NCBI GenBank assembly: GCA_023409535.1
Contig: JAEYGZ010000039.1
Coordinates: forward strand, 186,001-250,000
DNA: 64,000 bases
Direction of reading: 5' to 3'
Origin: Bacillota bacterium
GTDB taxonomy: Bacteria > Bacillota > Clostridia > Lachnospirales > Lachnospiraceae
In this document: piece after piece, positions 42,611 to 52,545 of the stretch
Numbering within the stretch: the stretch's first letter is position 1
Layout: each line of letters begins with the position of its first letter
Program-made: the position numbers and the translations under genes
Notes under the pieces: generated by a model
Databases searched by the model: none
Seen by the model: only the letters and a program-made list of their open reading frames with translations
Told to the model about the DNA's origin: nothing

Positions 42611-44704
42611 ATGAAGAAGGAATTGCAGGTTGGATTTGTCGGTAATCCCAATTGCGGAAAGACTACATTATTTAATGCTTATACAGGCGCAAACCTTAAG
42701 GTGGCCAATTGGCCCGGTGTCACCGTTGAGAAAAAGGAAGGTGCCTTTAAATACCACGACTGCATATTTAAGCTGGTGGACCTTCCCGGAATCTACAGCC
42801 TGACTTCCTATACGATGGAGGAGAAGCTGACCAGGGAATATATTATGGATTCCAATGTGGACGTGATTGTCAATGTTGTGGATGCCTCCAGCCTGGAGCG
42901 TAACCTCTATCTGACACTGCAGCTGATAGAGCTTGGCAAGCCGGTGGTTCTGGCATTGAATATGATGGATATTGTGGAAGAACGGGGGATGGAGATTGAT
43001 TTGCACCGGCTGCCCGAGATGCTGGGTATTCCGGTTATTCCGGTATCCGCCAGAAGAAAGACGGGCCTGGATATCCTGATGCATACGGTTGCGCACCATA
43101 AAGATCGCAAGTCGGATCATAATTTAGAACATCACCATGAGAATAAATCCCGCAGGCATGCCGGATACAGCCAGAAAGGTACCTACAGTAAACCACTGCA
43201 TACGCATGAGCATGAGCATCATGAGGAATACACAGTAGTCTACAGTGATGATATTGAAGATAAAATTGATGATGTCAGTAAGCTTTTAATAAAAAAATAC
43301 AATAAGCCGGATAATCTCAGATGGCATGCCATTAAGCTGATGGAAATGGATCCTGCGGTCATGGCACAATATCCTTTGGAGCTTTCCGGATTGGTGAAAC
43401 GCAGCTATGAAGGCGATATTATTAATCAGAAATACGATTTTATTGAGGAAGTTATGGAAGAGGTCCTGGTGAATAAGGACAGGAAAGCAGCTTCTACGGA
43501 CCGGGTTGATCGTATTCTGACGAACCGGTATCTGGGGCTGCCCATTTTCTTGGGAATTATGGCCCTGGTATTTTTCTTTACCTTCAAGGTAGGAGATTTT
43601 ATCAAGGGCTACTTCCAGGCAGTGCTGGATACCTTCTCTTCAGGTGTCCTGTATCTGCTGCAGAGCGTTCATGCCGGAGCGTTTTCAACCTCTCTGGTTG
43701 TGGATGGTATTATAACCGGTGTTGGCACAATACTGACCTTTCTGCCGAATATTTTCATCCTGTTTCTTGCACTGGCTTTCCTTGAGGACAGTGGTTATAT
43801 GTCCAGAGTGGCTTATGTTATGGACGGCATCATGGGGAAGCTTGGACTCTCAGGCAGGGCATTTATCCCCATGCTGTTAGGCTTCGGCTGCACGGTGCCG
43901 GCCATCATGGCATCTCGTTCTCTGGAGAACATGAGAGATCGCAGAAAGACCATCTTGATCACACCTTTCATGTCCTGCAGTGCAAGACTGCCGATCTATG
44001 TACTGTTTTCCCAGATGTTCTTTGGTAAGAACGCAATGTTTGCTGCCTACTCCATGTACCTTCTCGGTATTGCGGTAGCTATTCTTGTTGCCTTCGCCAT
44101 GAGTGATAAATCAGATAAAAATATCGGCAATACTTTATTGATCGAGCTTCCGGAATACAAATCACCAAATGCAAGGACAATTTTGATCTATGTATGGGAG
44201 AAGGTGAAGGAATACCTGACCAAGGCCGGAACCACCATCTTTATCGCCTCTGTTGTGATCTGGTTCATCCTTGATTTTGGTCCGGGCGGGATGGTAACCG
44301 ACATGTCCTTAAGCTATGGAGCTATGATCGGTAAAGCCGTTGCCCCGATACTAAAACCCGCCGGTCTTGGTCTGTGGCAGGTTGTGGTTGCCCTGATTTC
44401 CGGTATTGCCGCGAAGGAAGTGGTAGTATCCAGTTTTAGTGTTCTATTCCAGATCAATAATATCAATACGCCGGAGGGCATGAACAGCCTGACCGAAATC
44501 CTTGCACAATACGGTTTCGGGGCGCTCAATGCTTATGCTCTGATGGTATTCAGCCTTCTTTATGTCCCCTGCGTAGCAACCATCGGGGTGATTCAGAGAG
44601 AGATGCGCTCTGCCAGGTGGACCATATTTACGATCCTGTTCCAGCTGGGAATTGCTCTGCTGGCTGCAACCCTGGTTTATCAGATCGGAAGCAGGGTATT
44701 TTAA
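42611..44704 (+). CDS. feoB: Ferrous iron transporter FeoB with His-rich insert
   Basis: A 697-residue iron permease. It has the G domain (GNPNCGKTTLFNAYTG, DLPGIYSL, NMMD), the GDI helix bundle (about 210-290), then a membrane part with Gate motifs and PMLLGFGCTVPAIMASRS. Between the G domain and the helix bundle (about 161-208) is an insert rich in His (SDHNLEHHHENKSRRHAG and PLHTHEHEHHEEY), giving more than ten His within 50 residues. Such a segment could bind metal near the cytoplasmic gate; most FeoB proteins lack it. A ribosome site (GGGGAG) precedes ATG 42611. The stop overlaps that of the convergent gene by three bases. Confidence 0.93.
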   Translation: MKKELQVGFVGNPNCGKTTLFNAYTGANLKVANWPGVTVEKKEGAFKYHDCIFKLVDLPGIYSLTSYTMEEKLTREYIMDSNVDVIVNVVDASSLERNLYLTLQLIELGKPVVLALNMMDIVEERGMEIDLHRLPEMLGIPVIPVSARRKTGLDILMHTVAHHKDRKSDHNLEHHHENKSRRHAGYSQKGTYSKPLHTHEHEHHEEYTVVYSDDIEDKIDDVSKLLIKKYNKPDNLRWHAIKLMEMDPAVMAQYPLELSGLVKRSYEGDIINQKYDFIEEVMEEVLVNKDRKAASTDRVDRILTNRYLGLPIFLGIMALVFFFTFKVGDFIKGYFQAVLDTFSSGVLYLLQSVHAGAFSTSLVVDGIITGVGTILTFLPNIFILFLALAFLEDSGYMSRVAYVMDGIMGKLGLSGRAFIPMLLGFGCTVPAIMASRSLENMRDRRKTILITPFMSCSARLPIYVLFSQMFFGKNAMFAAYSMYLLGIAVAILVAFAMSDKSDKNIGNTLLIELPEYKSPNARTILIYVWEKVKEYLTKAGTTIFIASVVIWFILDFGPGGMVTDMSLSYGAMIGKAVAPILKPAGLGLWQVVVALISGIAAKEVVVSSFSVLFQINNINTPEGMNSLTEILAQYGFGALNAYALMVFSLLYVPCVATIGVIQREMRSARWTIFTILFQLGIALLAATLVYQIGSRVF

Positions 44705-46053
44705 TTATCCTGCTTCTTTCTTAATTCCAGGCAGATCCTTGTCTTAGTTCCATCCAATTGAAAACGCAGGAATACCAGCTTATCCCGAATGATTCTTGCA
44801 TCACAGGACTCCGGACAGGAGGAGATTTCATACCCGCTTAAATCATCCCAGTATACCAGGCCGAAGGGGAGGGGCGAGCTGTAGCCGATATCATAGGTTA
44901 ACTCAATTCTGCCGCCGGATTTACTATAGTGGGTAATAAATACCTGCGGTACCTTCTCAAGGAATTCTTCATTCATATTCCACTTGCCGAGATAGCTCCG
45001 CAGGGTCCGTGGGATGCATTCCCCTTTGACAAATGCCATTTGGCAGCTGTTATCATAAAAGAAGAAGGTTTCGGGCCAGGGGCCGGTTCCGGTTCCCCCA
45101 AGGGTAAGGGTATATTCATTGGTATCCGGACGGTACGGGGAATCCTCGGACAGAATATAGCTGGCAGCAGTGGTTTTGTTTTGATGATACAGTCTGATTG
45201 CATAGGGCAGGGTAGTGAAGGTAACCGGAAAGGTCTTGATATATCGGAAGAAATGATCCAGCATCCTGGTACATTCCTCTACATGGCTTTCCGGAAATAC
45301 GGCAAACCTGTCGGTGTATTCCATCTCATGGGCTTCCTGCTGCTGCAAAAAGAATACATGATCATTATGGTCGGTATTATTAAGATATTCCTGGAATATC
45401 TTCTTCCAGTAGTCAATCTTGTCTCCGGTACATAAGCCCGCCCGCAGGACATCATTTGGGTCTGTAGAATAGATGCAGGGACTTCCGCTGTGATAAGTGG
45501 GGTTAAAGTCTCTTGCTGTCCACTCACAGCCTACGAGCTTTCCTTTCCCGGGATGAGGAACCTTATACCGGTCGCTGTCTACATACCAAAAGCCCCAGGG
45601 AATTCCCTTATGGGATATTCCGTCCCACCAGGTCTGTTCCCAGCAATACCCCCATAATCCCTGAAAATCAAGCTCCTCTAAGGCTTGTATAATCTCCTGG
45701 GAGATCTGCCCCCGGGCTGCCACCTTTGTCTTTGCCCAGGGAAAGGCTTGTTTTAGTAATTCCCATTCCTGCGAAAGCAGAGCTTTCAATTCTTCTTTGC
45801 GGTTTCTTGGATCCTGGCCGTACATAGGGCATTGCAGAATGACATCATCTCCATATTCTTCATGCCATTGAAGGATGGCGTCTCTGATCACCGGGATGGA
45901 ACCGCCGTTCACAATCCAGGTGACAGGGATGCCATATTGATGTGCAAGTCCGGCAGTCCGGTCAATCCCTTCTATCGCCGTACCTGAGCCCCAATTGGTA
46001 TTATAATTGGCGGCATAGCTTACAAAGGTATAAATAAGTTTTTCTGGTTTCAT
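44701..46053 (-). CDS. Protein of unknown function, polysaccharide-deacetylase-like fold suspected
   Basis: A 450-residue protein with no clear family call. The N-terminal half (LIYTFVSYAANYNTNWGSGTAIEGIDRTAGLAHQYGIPVTWIVNGGSIPVIRDAI) and the ARGQISQEIIQALEELDFQGLWGYCWEQTWWDG region resemble the barrel of polysaccharide deacetylase-type proteins. The C-terminal half is beta-rich and aromatic, as in sugar-binding modules. No signal peptide is seen with ATG 46053, which follows AAGGAGAG; the ATG that opens the frame (46107) is rejected. It is next to the sugar-transport locus and might act on a surface or dietary glycan, which is inference. Confidence 0.6.
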   Translation of the reverse strand: MKPEKLIYTFVSYAANYNTNWGSGTAIEGIDRTAGLAHQYGIPVTWIVNGGSIPVIRDAILQWHEEYGDDVILQCPMYGQDPRNRKEELKALLSQEWELLKQAFPWAKTKVAARGQISQEIIQALEELDFQGLWGYCWEQTWWDGISHKGIPWGFWYVDSDRYKVPHPGKGKLVGCEWTARDFNPTYHSGSPCIYSTDPNDVLRAGLCTGDKIDYWKKIFQEYLNNTDHNDHVFFLQQQEAHEMEYTDRFAVFPESHVEECTRMLDHFFRYIKTFPVTFTTLPYAIRLYHQNKTTAASYILSEDSPYRPDTNEYTLTLGGTGTGPWPETFFFYDNSCQMAFVKGECIPRTLRSYLGKWNMNEEFLEKVPQVFITHYSKSGGRIELTYDIGYSSPLPFGLVYWDDLSGYEISSCPESCDARIIRDKLVFLRFQLDGTKTRICLELRKKQDN

Positions 46054-46220
46054 TTGAACTCTCCTTGGCGTCCTCTGATGATAGAAACAATATAATACAA
46101 CTACCATAATAAGAAAGCCGGAGGATGCTGTACATACTGCAATAATAAAACCGATTGCCCGTATTGAAACTTTTACTTGCCCATATGAGAAGCAGGTTGC
46201 TTATTTTGTAAGAAACGGGC

Positions 46221-48560
46221 TTACATCATGAGCCGGCGATATGAGCCAGGGGTTATGCCTTCATATTTTTTAAAGGCTTTGGTCAAAGCACTGTTGCTGA
46301 TAAAGCCGGTTTTTGATGCAATTTCCTCTACGGTGAGACTGGTCTCCTTTAAGAACTTCTTGGCATAGGAGAGCCGTACCTGGTAAAGATAATCCAGCAG
46401 GCTGATATTCTTCTGACTTTTGAATAATTTGGACAGGTAGGAAGGAGAGATATCAAGCTTGTCCGCTATGATACTATTGTTAAGGTTGATATCCATATAA
46501 CAGTCGTGAATCAGCTCCTCAGCCTTGTCGCAAATGGTGAATTGCTCCTTGCTTTCCTCCCGGTAAACTTTCAAAGCCGTCAAGGTGGTCTTTAAAATCT
46601 CCTGAAATTCCTGGAAGGTTTCGGCATGGATCAGAGAATGGATATAATTATTTTTCTTTTCTAATTCTACGGCACCGATTTCGAAGATAATCTTGTTAAC
46701 GGTATTGATCAGGTCGTATTTAAAGCATTCGATCACGCTTAAGGAAGAGCTGCCGTCTATCATGGAATTGCTGATCATCTCAGTGATGACAGCGGAGATA
46801 TCATTACTGATATTCTCCTTTACATATTGGATCAGAATCTGTGTGTTTTTGGAATTAAAGGAATTGTTATAAGTGAATTTCTTCATGGTGATATCCGAAT
46901 AGGGAATGATACTGCCTTTGCCGAACAGGTACCGGTAATCCATGGCGGCTGCAGCCTGCCGGTAGGAGGTGCTGAGGTTGCGGAAGCCCTCCACCGTACT
47001 GCCGGCGGATATTGTGGAGATAATGTCAAAATGCTGTTTTATAAAGCTTTGAAAGGTATGGGCAATTTCAAGGGCCTCCTCAGGGTGGCGTTTTGCCGGA
47101 ATATCCGGTGAAAAATTCAGGACCACGGCATATACCCTGGGCATAAGATTGATGATAAAGCCCAGATGGGAAGCAGAGCAGAGCTCCAGCATGATATTCT
47201 CCACAATAAACGAGAGGATACGCTGTCCTTCCGCCTGATCGGCCGCTTCAATGACGGCTTCATTCACAGAATCGATATTAATCAGCAGAATACTGAAGGA
47301 ATCAGAACGAAAATTACGCTGGAGAAGCTCAGGCTCCTGCTGAAAATATTTATTGTTGGACAGGGTGCCCTGCATTGCGTGAAGCAAAAATTCTTCAAAT
47401 AAGGTGTTACTGCTGTTTTTAATTCTGTTACTGAGCATATCGTTCTCAGTGAAGGTATTCACAATTACCTCTTTTATAAAATCTAATTCGCTTTTTTTCT
47501 TAAAATCATATTGAAAGTCTGATTTATTCCGGATCGTGTGTACGATAGAATCAATGGGGGAATAGCTGCGCCGTGCAAGCATCCAGGACAGCAGGATGCT
47601 GACCAGCATGCTTAAAATAATACTGATCATACTGATGGTACGCACACCGTTCAGCTTCTCCCAGAAGGTATCACTGGGAATCAGGGAAACATAAGTGCAA
47701 TTTATGACCTTTGACGGGAAAAACTGTAGAATATAATCCTCACCGTTAATGGTGTCATAATAGATGTTATCCTTCCGGCCGGTATAGCTTGATAAGTCCA
47801 GTTCAAAGTCCTGGGAGTTTGACGAGACAAGCAAACGGCTGTTATTATCGTAAATCATGACGGAGCTCTTATTCTGGTACAGGGCATTCTGAATTAGATT
47901 CTCCAGAAGCTCAGGCTGAAGGACCAGGACCGCCGTTACATCACCCTGTCTCCTGGTGTTGGAGTAATTCATGGATAATACCGCACCAAGGGAAGGAACG
48001 GATTGTTCCTGCTTTAAGGAAACCAGGCGGGGAACAAGGGTATCCGGCGTCAACACAGAGAAAAAAGTCTCGTAGTTCTTATCCGGATCCTTCAGATTGC
48101 TATTGGCATCACTGTAATAGGTATCATAATATTCCTGGCTGTTGAGACTGGATCTTCCTGCGGATATGATGCGGTCCGAACTGCGGAAATACACAAAAAC
48201 ATCGGAAAAATCATCCTGAGGGAAGTCCTCAAGATATTTTTTGATTTCATAAATATCATAGCCCGAGGAGGGGCTGGTTACGGCAAAATGGTACAGCACC
48301 TGCTTACGGATGATACCGCTGCTGAGAATTTGAGAGGTTTTCTCCACCATATTGCTTAACTCCATATCAATAATATTGACAAATTGATTTAAATGGTTGG
48401 CATTTGAGGTGAGAATTTCTTCATGTATGATTTTCTGGGCATTGGTATAAAGCACCAGTATTGTTGAAAAGGGAATAATCAATACAATAAGGTAGGAGCG
48501 CAGAAACCGCAAAAAAAAGCTCTTTCTTGTTAAAAAGTTATGAATGAAGAATTTCTTCAT
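46221..48560 (-). CDS. Membrane-bound AraC-family regulator (YesN/two-domain sensor type)
   Basis: A 779-residue regulator. It has one helix at about 15-35, a long extracellular sensor (about 36-285), a second helix (about 290-310), a HAMP-like and middle domain, and a C-terminal AraC DNA-binding region (about 680-779) with SPSYLSKLFKSQKNISLLDYLYQVRLSYAKKFL and EEIASKTGFISNSALTKAFKKYEGITPGSYR. Such proteins commonly control adjacent lipoprotein/permease sugar systems. ATG 48560 follows AAAGGAGG and is preferred over the frame-opening ATG 48662. It is divergent from the transporter at 48850, the expected regulatory pair. Confidence 0.9.
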   Translation of the reverse strand: MKKFFIHNFLTRKSFFLRFLRSYLIVLIIPFSTILVLYTNAQKIIHEEILTSNANHLNQFVNIIDMELSNMVEKTSQILSSGIIRKQVLYHFAVTSPSSGYDIYEIKKYLEDFPQDDFSDVFVYFRSSDRIISAGRSSLNSQEYYDTYYSDANSNLKDPDKNYETFFSVLTPDTLVPRLVSLKQEQSVPSLGAVLSMNYSNTRRQGDVTAVLVLQPELLENLIQNALYQNKSSVMIYDNNSRLLVSSNSQDFELDLSSYTGRKDNIYYDTINGEDYILQFFPSKVINCTYVSLIPSDTFWEKLNGVRTISMISIILSMLVSILLSWMLARRSYSPIDSIVHTIRNKSDFQYDFKKKSELDFIKEVIVNTFTENDMLSNRIKNSSNTLFEEFLLHAMQGTLSNNKYFQQEPELLQRNFRSDSFSILLINIDSVNEAVIEAADQAEGQRILSFIVENIMLELCSASHLGFIINLMPRVYAVVLNFSPDIPAKRHPEEALEIAHTFQSFIKQHFDIISTISAGSTVEGFRNLSTSYRQAAAAMDYRYLFGKGSIIPYSDITMKKFTYNNSFNSKNTQILIQYVKENISNDISAVITEMISNSMIDGSSSLSVIECFKYDLINTVNKIIFEIGAVELEKKNNYIHSLIHAETFQEFQEILKTTLTALKVYREESKEQFTICDKAEELIHDCYMDINLNNSIIADKLDISPSYLSKLFKSQKNISLLDYLYQVRLSYAKKFLKETSLTVEEIASKTGFISNSALTKAFKKYEGITPGSYRRLMM

Positions 48561-48591
48561 AATGCGTTCCTCCTTTCCCTGAGTTGATTTT

Positions 48592-48633
48592 ATTATATGG
48601 ATTTGTTTGTGTGAAATCAACAAAAATGTTGAT
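48592..48633 (-). promoter_or_regulatory. Promoter and palindrome of the AraC-type regulator
   Basis: On the minus strand TTGATT (48615-48620) and TATAAT (48592-48597) are 17 bases apart. A palindrome, ATCAAC...GTTGAT (48616-48633), overlaps the -35. It may be an autoregulatory site. 48763-48808 holds a further hairpin around CCGGGGGTTAACCCCGG, probably in the leader of the plus-strand transporter gene. No sound sigma-A promoter for the plus strand is seen, which fits activator dependence. Confidence 0.65.
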
Positions 48634-48849
48634 ATATTATGGAGCTTTTTATAAATTGGCAACTGATTTTAAATTTGGACAATTATAATTTCCATAATGA
48701 GCAAGAGGTTCTGTATCTGGAATATATACACTTTGCACAAATGAGAATAAAATTTAGTGCATAGCCTGTGGCTTGGTTGCCGGGGGTTAACCCCGGAAGG
48801 TCACGGCTAAATAAGTCATCATTCATTTGATATTAATAGGAGGTAAATT

Positions 48850-50505
48850 ATGAGAAAAAGAAAAATGAATAGCCTGATTGCTGTCATACTGAGCATTGCT
48901 TTACTTGGAACCATGACAGGCTGCGGCTCGGGCAAGCAGGTACCGGGGGAGGACACGAATAATAGCAGTCCGACTCCCACCGCTGCGGTAACAGGGGAGG
49001 CAGCACAGGGCGGTGAAGAACAGGGGTATCCCATTCAGACGGATCAAAAGCTGAAGGTATGGTCCTATATCATGGCTCCCCAGAAATCCTACACCAGTTA
49101 TACAGAGTCTCCGTTCCATACCGGCCTTGCAAAAAATACCGGGGTTGACGTGGAATGGATCTTTCCCACCGCCGGTACCGATGCCGCACAGGCCTTCAAT
49201 CTGATGCTCTCCGGCGGAGAACTTCCGGATGTCATCATCTATAATCTTGTAAATGATGCGGATCAATACATGGACGAGGGTATCATCCGTGACCTGACAG
49301 CGTTGCTGCCGGAGAAGGCTCCAAATTACTGGAAGTATCTGCAGGAGAATCCGTATTATGATAAATCGGTGAAAGCGGACAGCGGAAGGTATTACGGCTT
49401 CGGATGCTTCCGGGAAAGCGAATGGAACGCAGCCTACACAGGTCCTGTCATCCGGAAGGACTGGCTTGAGGAATGCGGCTTACAGGAGCCGGTTACAATT
49501 GCAGACTGGGATAATGTGATTCGTACCTTCGACAGCAAGTATGGCGCAAAGTTTTCATTTGCAATCTCCAGAATGAATCCCGGACTGGCAGGTACCTACG
49601 GTGCCAGCGGTTCCTTTGCAAAATGGACGGACGAGCTTTTTTATATTGATAATAACCAGAAGGTTCAGTATTCCATGGCGACCAACGAGTGGAAGGAGTA
49701 TATGGCCCAGCTGAATTCCTGGTATCAGGACGGACTTATTGATACGGACGCACTAACGATTGATGATGCAGGAATGCGCACAAAGGCGCTGAATGATAAG
49801 GTAGGGATATCCATAACCAGTATGGGGCAGCTGACCAACTGGCTTGCCGATGTGGAAAGCTCCGGTTCAAGTGCGAAGTGGGAAGGGATTGCTTATCCTG
49901 TCAAGAATCCCGGTGATGTTGTGATGGAGGTCCAAATGGAGGATACCGCCCGTGCCAGTGTCGGAGCAATCACGACCAGCTGCCCTGAGGACAAGGTGGA
50001 TATTGCGTTAAAATGGCTGGATTATCTCTTCTCCGAGGAAGGCTTCCTGTATACGAATTTTGGAACAGAGGGTGAAACCTACACCATGGTGAACGGTGTT
50101 CCGACCTATACGGATTTGATTTTAAAGGCTCCCGACGGTACCAACGAAGCACTCGATAAATATACCTGTGCCCAGTGGCAGAACATAGGGATCCAGGCAA
50201 CGGAGCTGGTAAGGCAGAAGAATAATCCCACCGCTGTTAAGTCGGTGGACATATGGCTGCAGAATCAGGAATCAAAGAAGCATCTTTTCCCTGCAGGTGT
50301 AACCAGAACTACGGAGGAAAGCAACGAAGCCACCGCTATCATCAACAGCCTTCAGACCTATACCCAGGAAATGTCCTTGAGATTCATGACAGGTGATGAA
50401 TCTCTCGATGATTTTGACAAGTATCTGGATAAATTAAACAGCATGGGTCTTGTGAAGCTTCTGGAGATACAGCAGGCAGCCTATGAGAGATTTTTAAAGA
50501 GATAG
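48850..50505 (+). CDS. Sugar ABC transporter substrate-binding lipoprotein (LplA-like)
   Basis: A 551-residue extracellular solute-binding protein of family 1 in the long LplA-like class (over 500 residues), typically for oligosaccharides. Signal peptide with lipobox LGTMTGCGSG (Cys at about residue 25), then a disordered Ser/Thr/Gly linker and two lobes with PTAGTDAAQAFNLMLSGGELPDVI and SPGMN-like pocket segments. It is followed by two permeases and a GH88 enzyme, so the cargo is likely an unsaturated uronic-acid oligosaccharide. ATG 48850 follows AGGAGG. Confidence 0.9.
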   Translation: MRKRKMNSLIAVILSIALLGTMTGCGSGKQVPGEDTNNSSPTPTAAVTGEAAQGGEEQGYPIQTDQKLKVWSYIMAPQKSYTSYTESPFHTGLAKNTGVDVEWIFPTAGTDAAQAFNLMLSGGELPDVIIYNLVNDADQYMDEGIIRDLTALLPEKAPNYWKYLQENPYYDKSVKADSGRYYGFGCFRESEWNAAYTGPVIRKDWLEECGLQEPVTIADWDNVIRTFDSKYGAKFSFAISRMNPGLAGTYGASGSFAKWTDELFYIDNNQKVQYSMATNEWKEYMAQLNSWYQDGLIDTDALTIDDAGMRTKALNDKVGISITSMGQLTNWLADVESSGSSAKWEGIAYPVKNPGDVVMEVQMEDTARASVGAITTSCPEDKVDIALKWLDYLFSEEGFLYTNFGTEGETYTMVNGVPTYTDLILKAPDGTNEALDKYTCAQWQNIGIQATELVRQKNNPTAVKSVDIWLQNQESKKHLFPAGVTRTTEESNEATAIINSLQTYTQEMSLRFMTGDESLDDFDKYLDKLNSMGLVKLLEIQQAAYERFLKR

Positions 50506-50549
50506 CGAACAGTATGTGATGCGGGAAAGTCCGTATCTGAGAAGCAACG

Positions 50550-50586
50550 ATGCCGGGGTGCAGCAGGATTGTCTGTACCCCGGCAT
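50550..50586 (+). terminator. Hairpin between the binding protein and permease genes
   Basis: ATGCCGGGGT (50550-50559) pairs perfectly with ACCCCGGCAT (50577-50586), extended by CAG/CTG inside. No T run follows, so it is more a processing or stability hairpin that allows more binding protein than permease. Confidence 0.6.
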
Positions 50587-50603
50587 TATAAAAGGGGAAT
50601 CGT

Positions 50604-51554
50604 ATGGCAAACTTACTGATACAAAAAACACCTGTGAAAAAGGTCCCGTTCACCACAAGAATGATAAAAGACTATAAAAGAAACAAATATAAATATCTGA
50701 TCGTGCTGCCTGTTCTTATTTATCTGATCCTATTTGCTTATAAACCGATGTATGGCATTGTGATTGCGTTTCAGAATTATAAACCATTCCTGGGGATCGA
50801 AGGAAGCAGGTGGGTGGGCTTTGATAATTTTACGGCATTTTTCAATGATGTCTACTTTTTAAGATTATTGAGAAATACCTTCTCCATCAGCCTGCTGAGT
50901 ATATTGTTCGGTTTTCCGGCGCCGATTATTCTTGCACTGTTACTGAATGAGATCAGGAGTACAAAGTTTAAGCGTGTGGTGCAGACCGTGTCCTATATGC
51001 CCTACTTTATATCTATCGTAGTCGTATGCGGACTGATCAGGGCATTCAGCCAGACGGACGGTGTATTTAACGACATAATCGCAGCCTTCGGCGGACAGCG
51101 GAGCAACCTGCTGTCTTATAAGGAAAATTTCTATCCGATCTATATACTGTCGGGAATTTGGCAGTCGGTCGGCTGGGATTCTATCATCTATCTGGCAGCA
51201 CTTGCGGGAATTGACCAGGAGCAGTATGAGGCTGCAAAGGTTGACGGTGCGGGACGGGTGAAGCAGATGCTGTTTATTACTCTTCCGGGACTGATGCCAA
51301 CCATAACGGTGTTATTCATATTACGGATGGGCGGTATATTAAATGTAGGCTATGAGAAGATCCTCCTGCTGTATCAGCCTCTTACCTACGAGGTGGCGGA
51401 TGTGATTTCTACCTATGTTTACAGAAAGGGTATTGTAGAAGCAAACTACAGCTTTAGTACGGCAGTCGGCTTATTTAATTCCCTTGTGAACATTATTTTT
51501 CTTGTTGTAACAAACCAGCTCAGCAAAAAAGCAAATAATACAAGTTTGTTTTAG
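50604..51554 (+). CDS. Sugar ABC permease (LplB-like)
   Basis: A 316-residue permease with six helices and the binding-protein-dependent motif EQYEAAKVDGAGRVKQMLFITLPGLMPT at about residue 210, which contacts the ATPase. Start ATG 50604 follows AAAGGGGAA. It pairs with the permease 24 bases downstream. No ATPase gene is in the locus; LplB-like systems usually share a general MsmK-type ATPase encoded elsewhere. Confidence 0.92.
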   Translation: MANLLIQKTPVKKVPFTTRMIKDYKRNKYKYLIVLPVLIYLILFAYKPMYGIVIAFQNYKPFLGIEGSRWVGFDNFTAFFNDVYFLRLLRNTFSISLLSILFGFPAPIILALLLNEIRSTKFKRVVQTVSYMPYFISIVVVCGLIRAFSQTDGVFNDIIAAFGGQRSNLLSYKENFYPIYILSGIWQSVGWDSIIYLAALAGIDQEQYEAAKVDGAGRVKQMLFITLPGLMPTITVLFILRMGGILNVGYEKILLLYQPLTYEVADVISTYVYRKGIVEANYSFSTAVGLFNSLVNIIFLVVTNQLSKKANNTSLF

Positions 51555-51578
51555 CGGCGATGTTGAAAGGAGTACGAG

Positions 51579-52466
51579 ATGAAACACAAACAAAGCAAAG
51601 CTGATTTGACCTTCCATATCGGTAATACTGTTTTTATGCTTCTGCTGATGATAATCACAGCCTATCCGATGTACCATGTCCTGTGTGCATCCTTTAGTAA
51701 TAATACCGAGCTGGTGGCAAATCCGGGGCTGACCTTGTGGCCCAAAGGCTTTACAACCGGAGCATACCGGCTGGCATTTCAGCATCCGTTGATTATGAGC
51801 GGATTTAAGAACAGCATTTTGATTTTGGTATTCGCTCTTCCGATTAATTTGATATTGACCCTGTTTGGGGCTTACTTTCTTGCAGCAAAGCATATTATGT
51901 TTAAAAGGGCGATTGTATTTATGATGATGTTTACCATGTTTTTCAGCGGAGGACTGATACCGATGTATCTGAATCAACGCTCCCTGGGGCTGTATAATAA
52001 TCTGGCGGCATTGATTATTCCCGGGGCTTTAAGTATGTTTAATACAATTATCTGTAAGACGGCCATTGAAAATCTGCCGGACAGCTTAACAGAATCTGCC
52101 TATATTGACGGGGCAAATGACTTTACGGTCCTGTTTCGCATCATTGCGCCGCTGATTATGCCCACGGTTGCCGTGGTATTGCTGTATTATGCGGTGGGAC
52201 ACTGGAACAATTGGTTCCAGGCTTCAATCTTTATTGAAGATAATAAGCTGCTTCCAATCCAGAATATCCTCCGGTCCTTGCTGATTATGAACCAGGATAC
52301 CCTTGGGGGAGGCGAATTATCAAACAGCGGAGACCGGTTTGACAGCTACACGGAAACAATTAAATACGCAGCGATTATCATTACAACCGTTCCAATTTTG
52401 TGCATCTATCCCTTCCTGCAGAGGTTCTTTGTCAAAGGGATTACCATCGGAGCGGTGAAAGGCTGA
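51579..52466 (+). CDS. Sugar ABC permease (YtcP-like)
   Basis: A 295-residue partner permease with six helices and the coupling motif ESAYIDGANDFTVLFRIIAPLIMPT at about residue 170. It begins 24 bases after the first permease, with AAAGGAG before ATG 51579. Together with the lipoprotein it forms the importer of this locus. Confidence 0.92.
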   Translation: MKHKQSKADLTFHIGNTVFMLLLMIITAYPMYHVLCASFSNNTELVANPGLTLWPKGFTTGAYRLAFQHPLIMSGFKNSILILVFALPINLILTLFGAYFLAAKHIMFKRAIVFMMMFTMFFSGGLIPMYLNQRSLGLYNNLAALIIPGALSMFNTIICKTAIENLPDSLTESAYIDGANDFTVLFRIIAPLIMPTVAVVLLYYAVGHWNNWFQASIFIEDNKLLPIQNILRSLLIMNQDTLGGGELSNSGDRFDSYTETIKYAAIIITTVPILCIYPFLQRFFVKGITIGAVKG

Positions 52467-52545
52467 GAAAACCCGGCGAATATTGAATAAAGAGGAGAGG
52501 AGTGAAAGAAAAATCGTCTTTCACTCAACAGAAGCGAGGTAAAAT

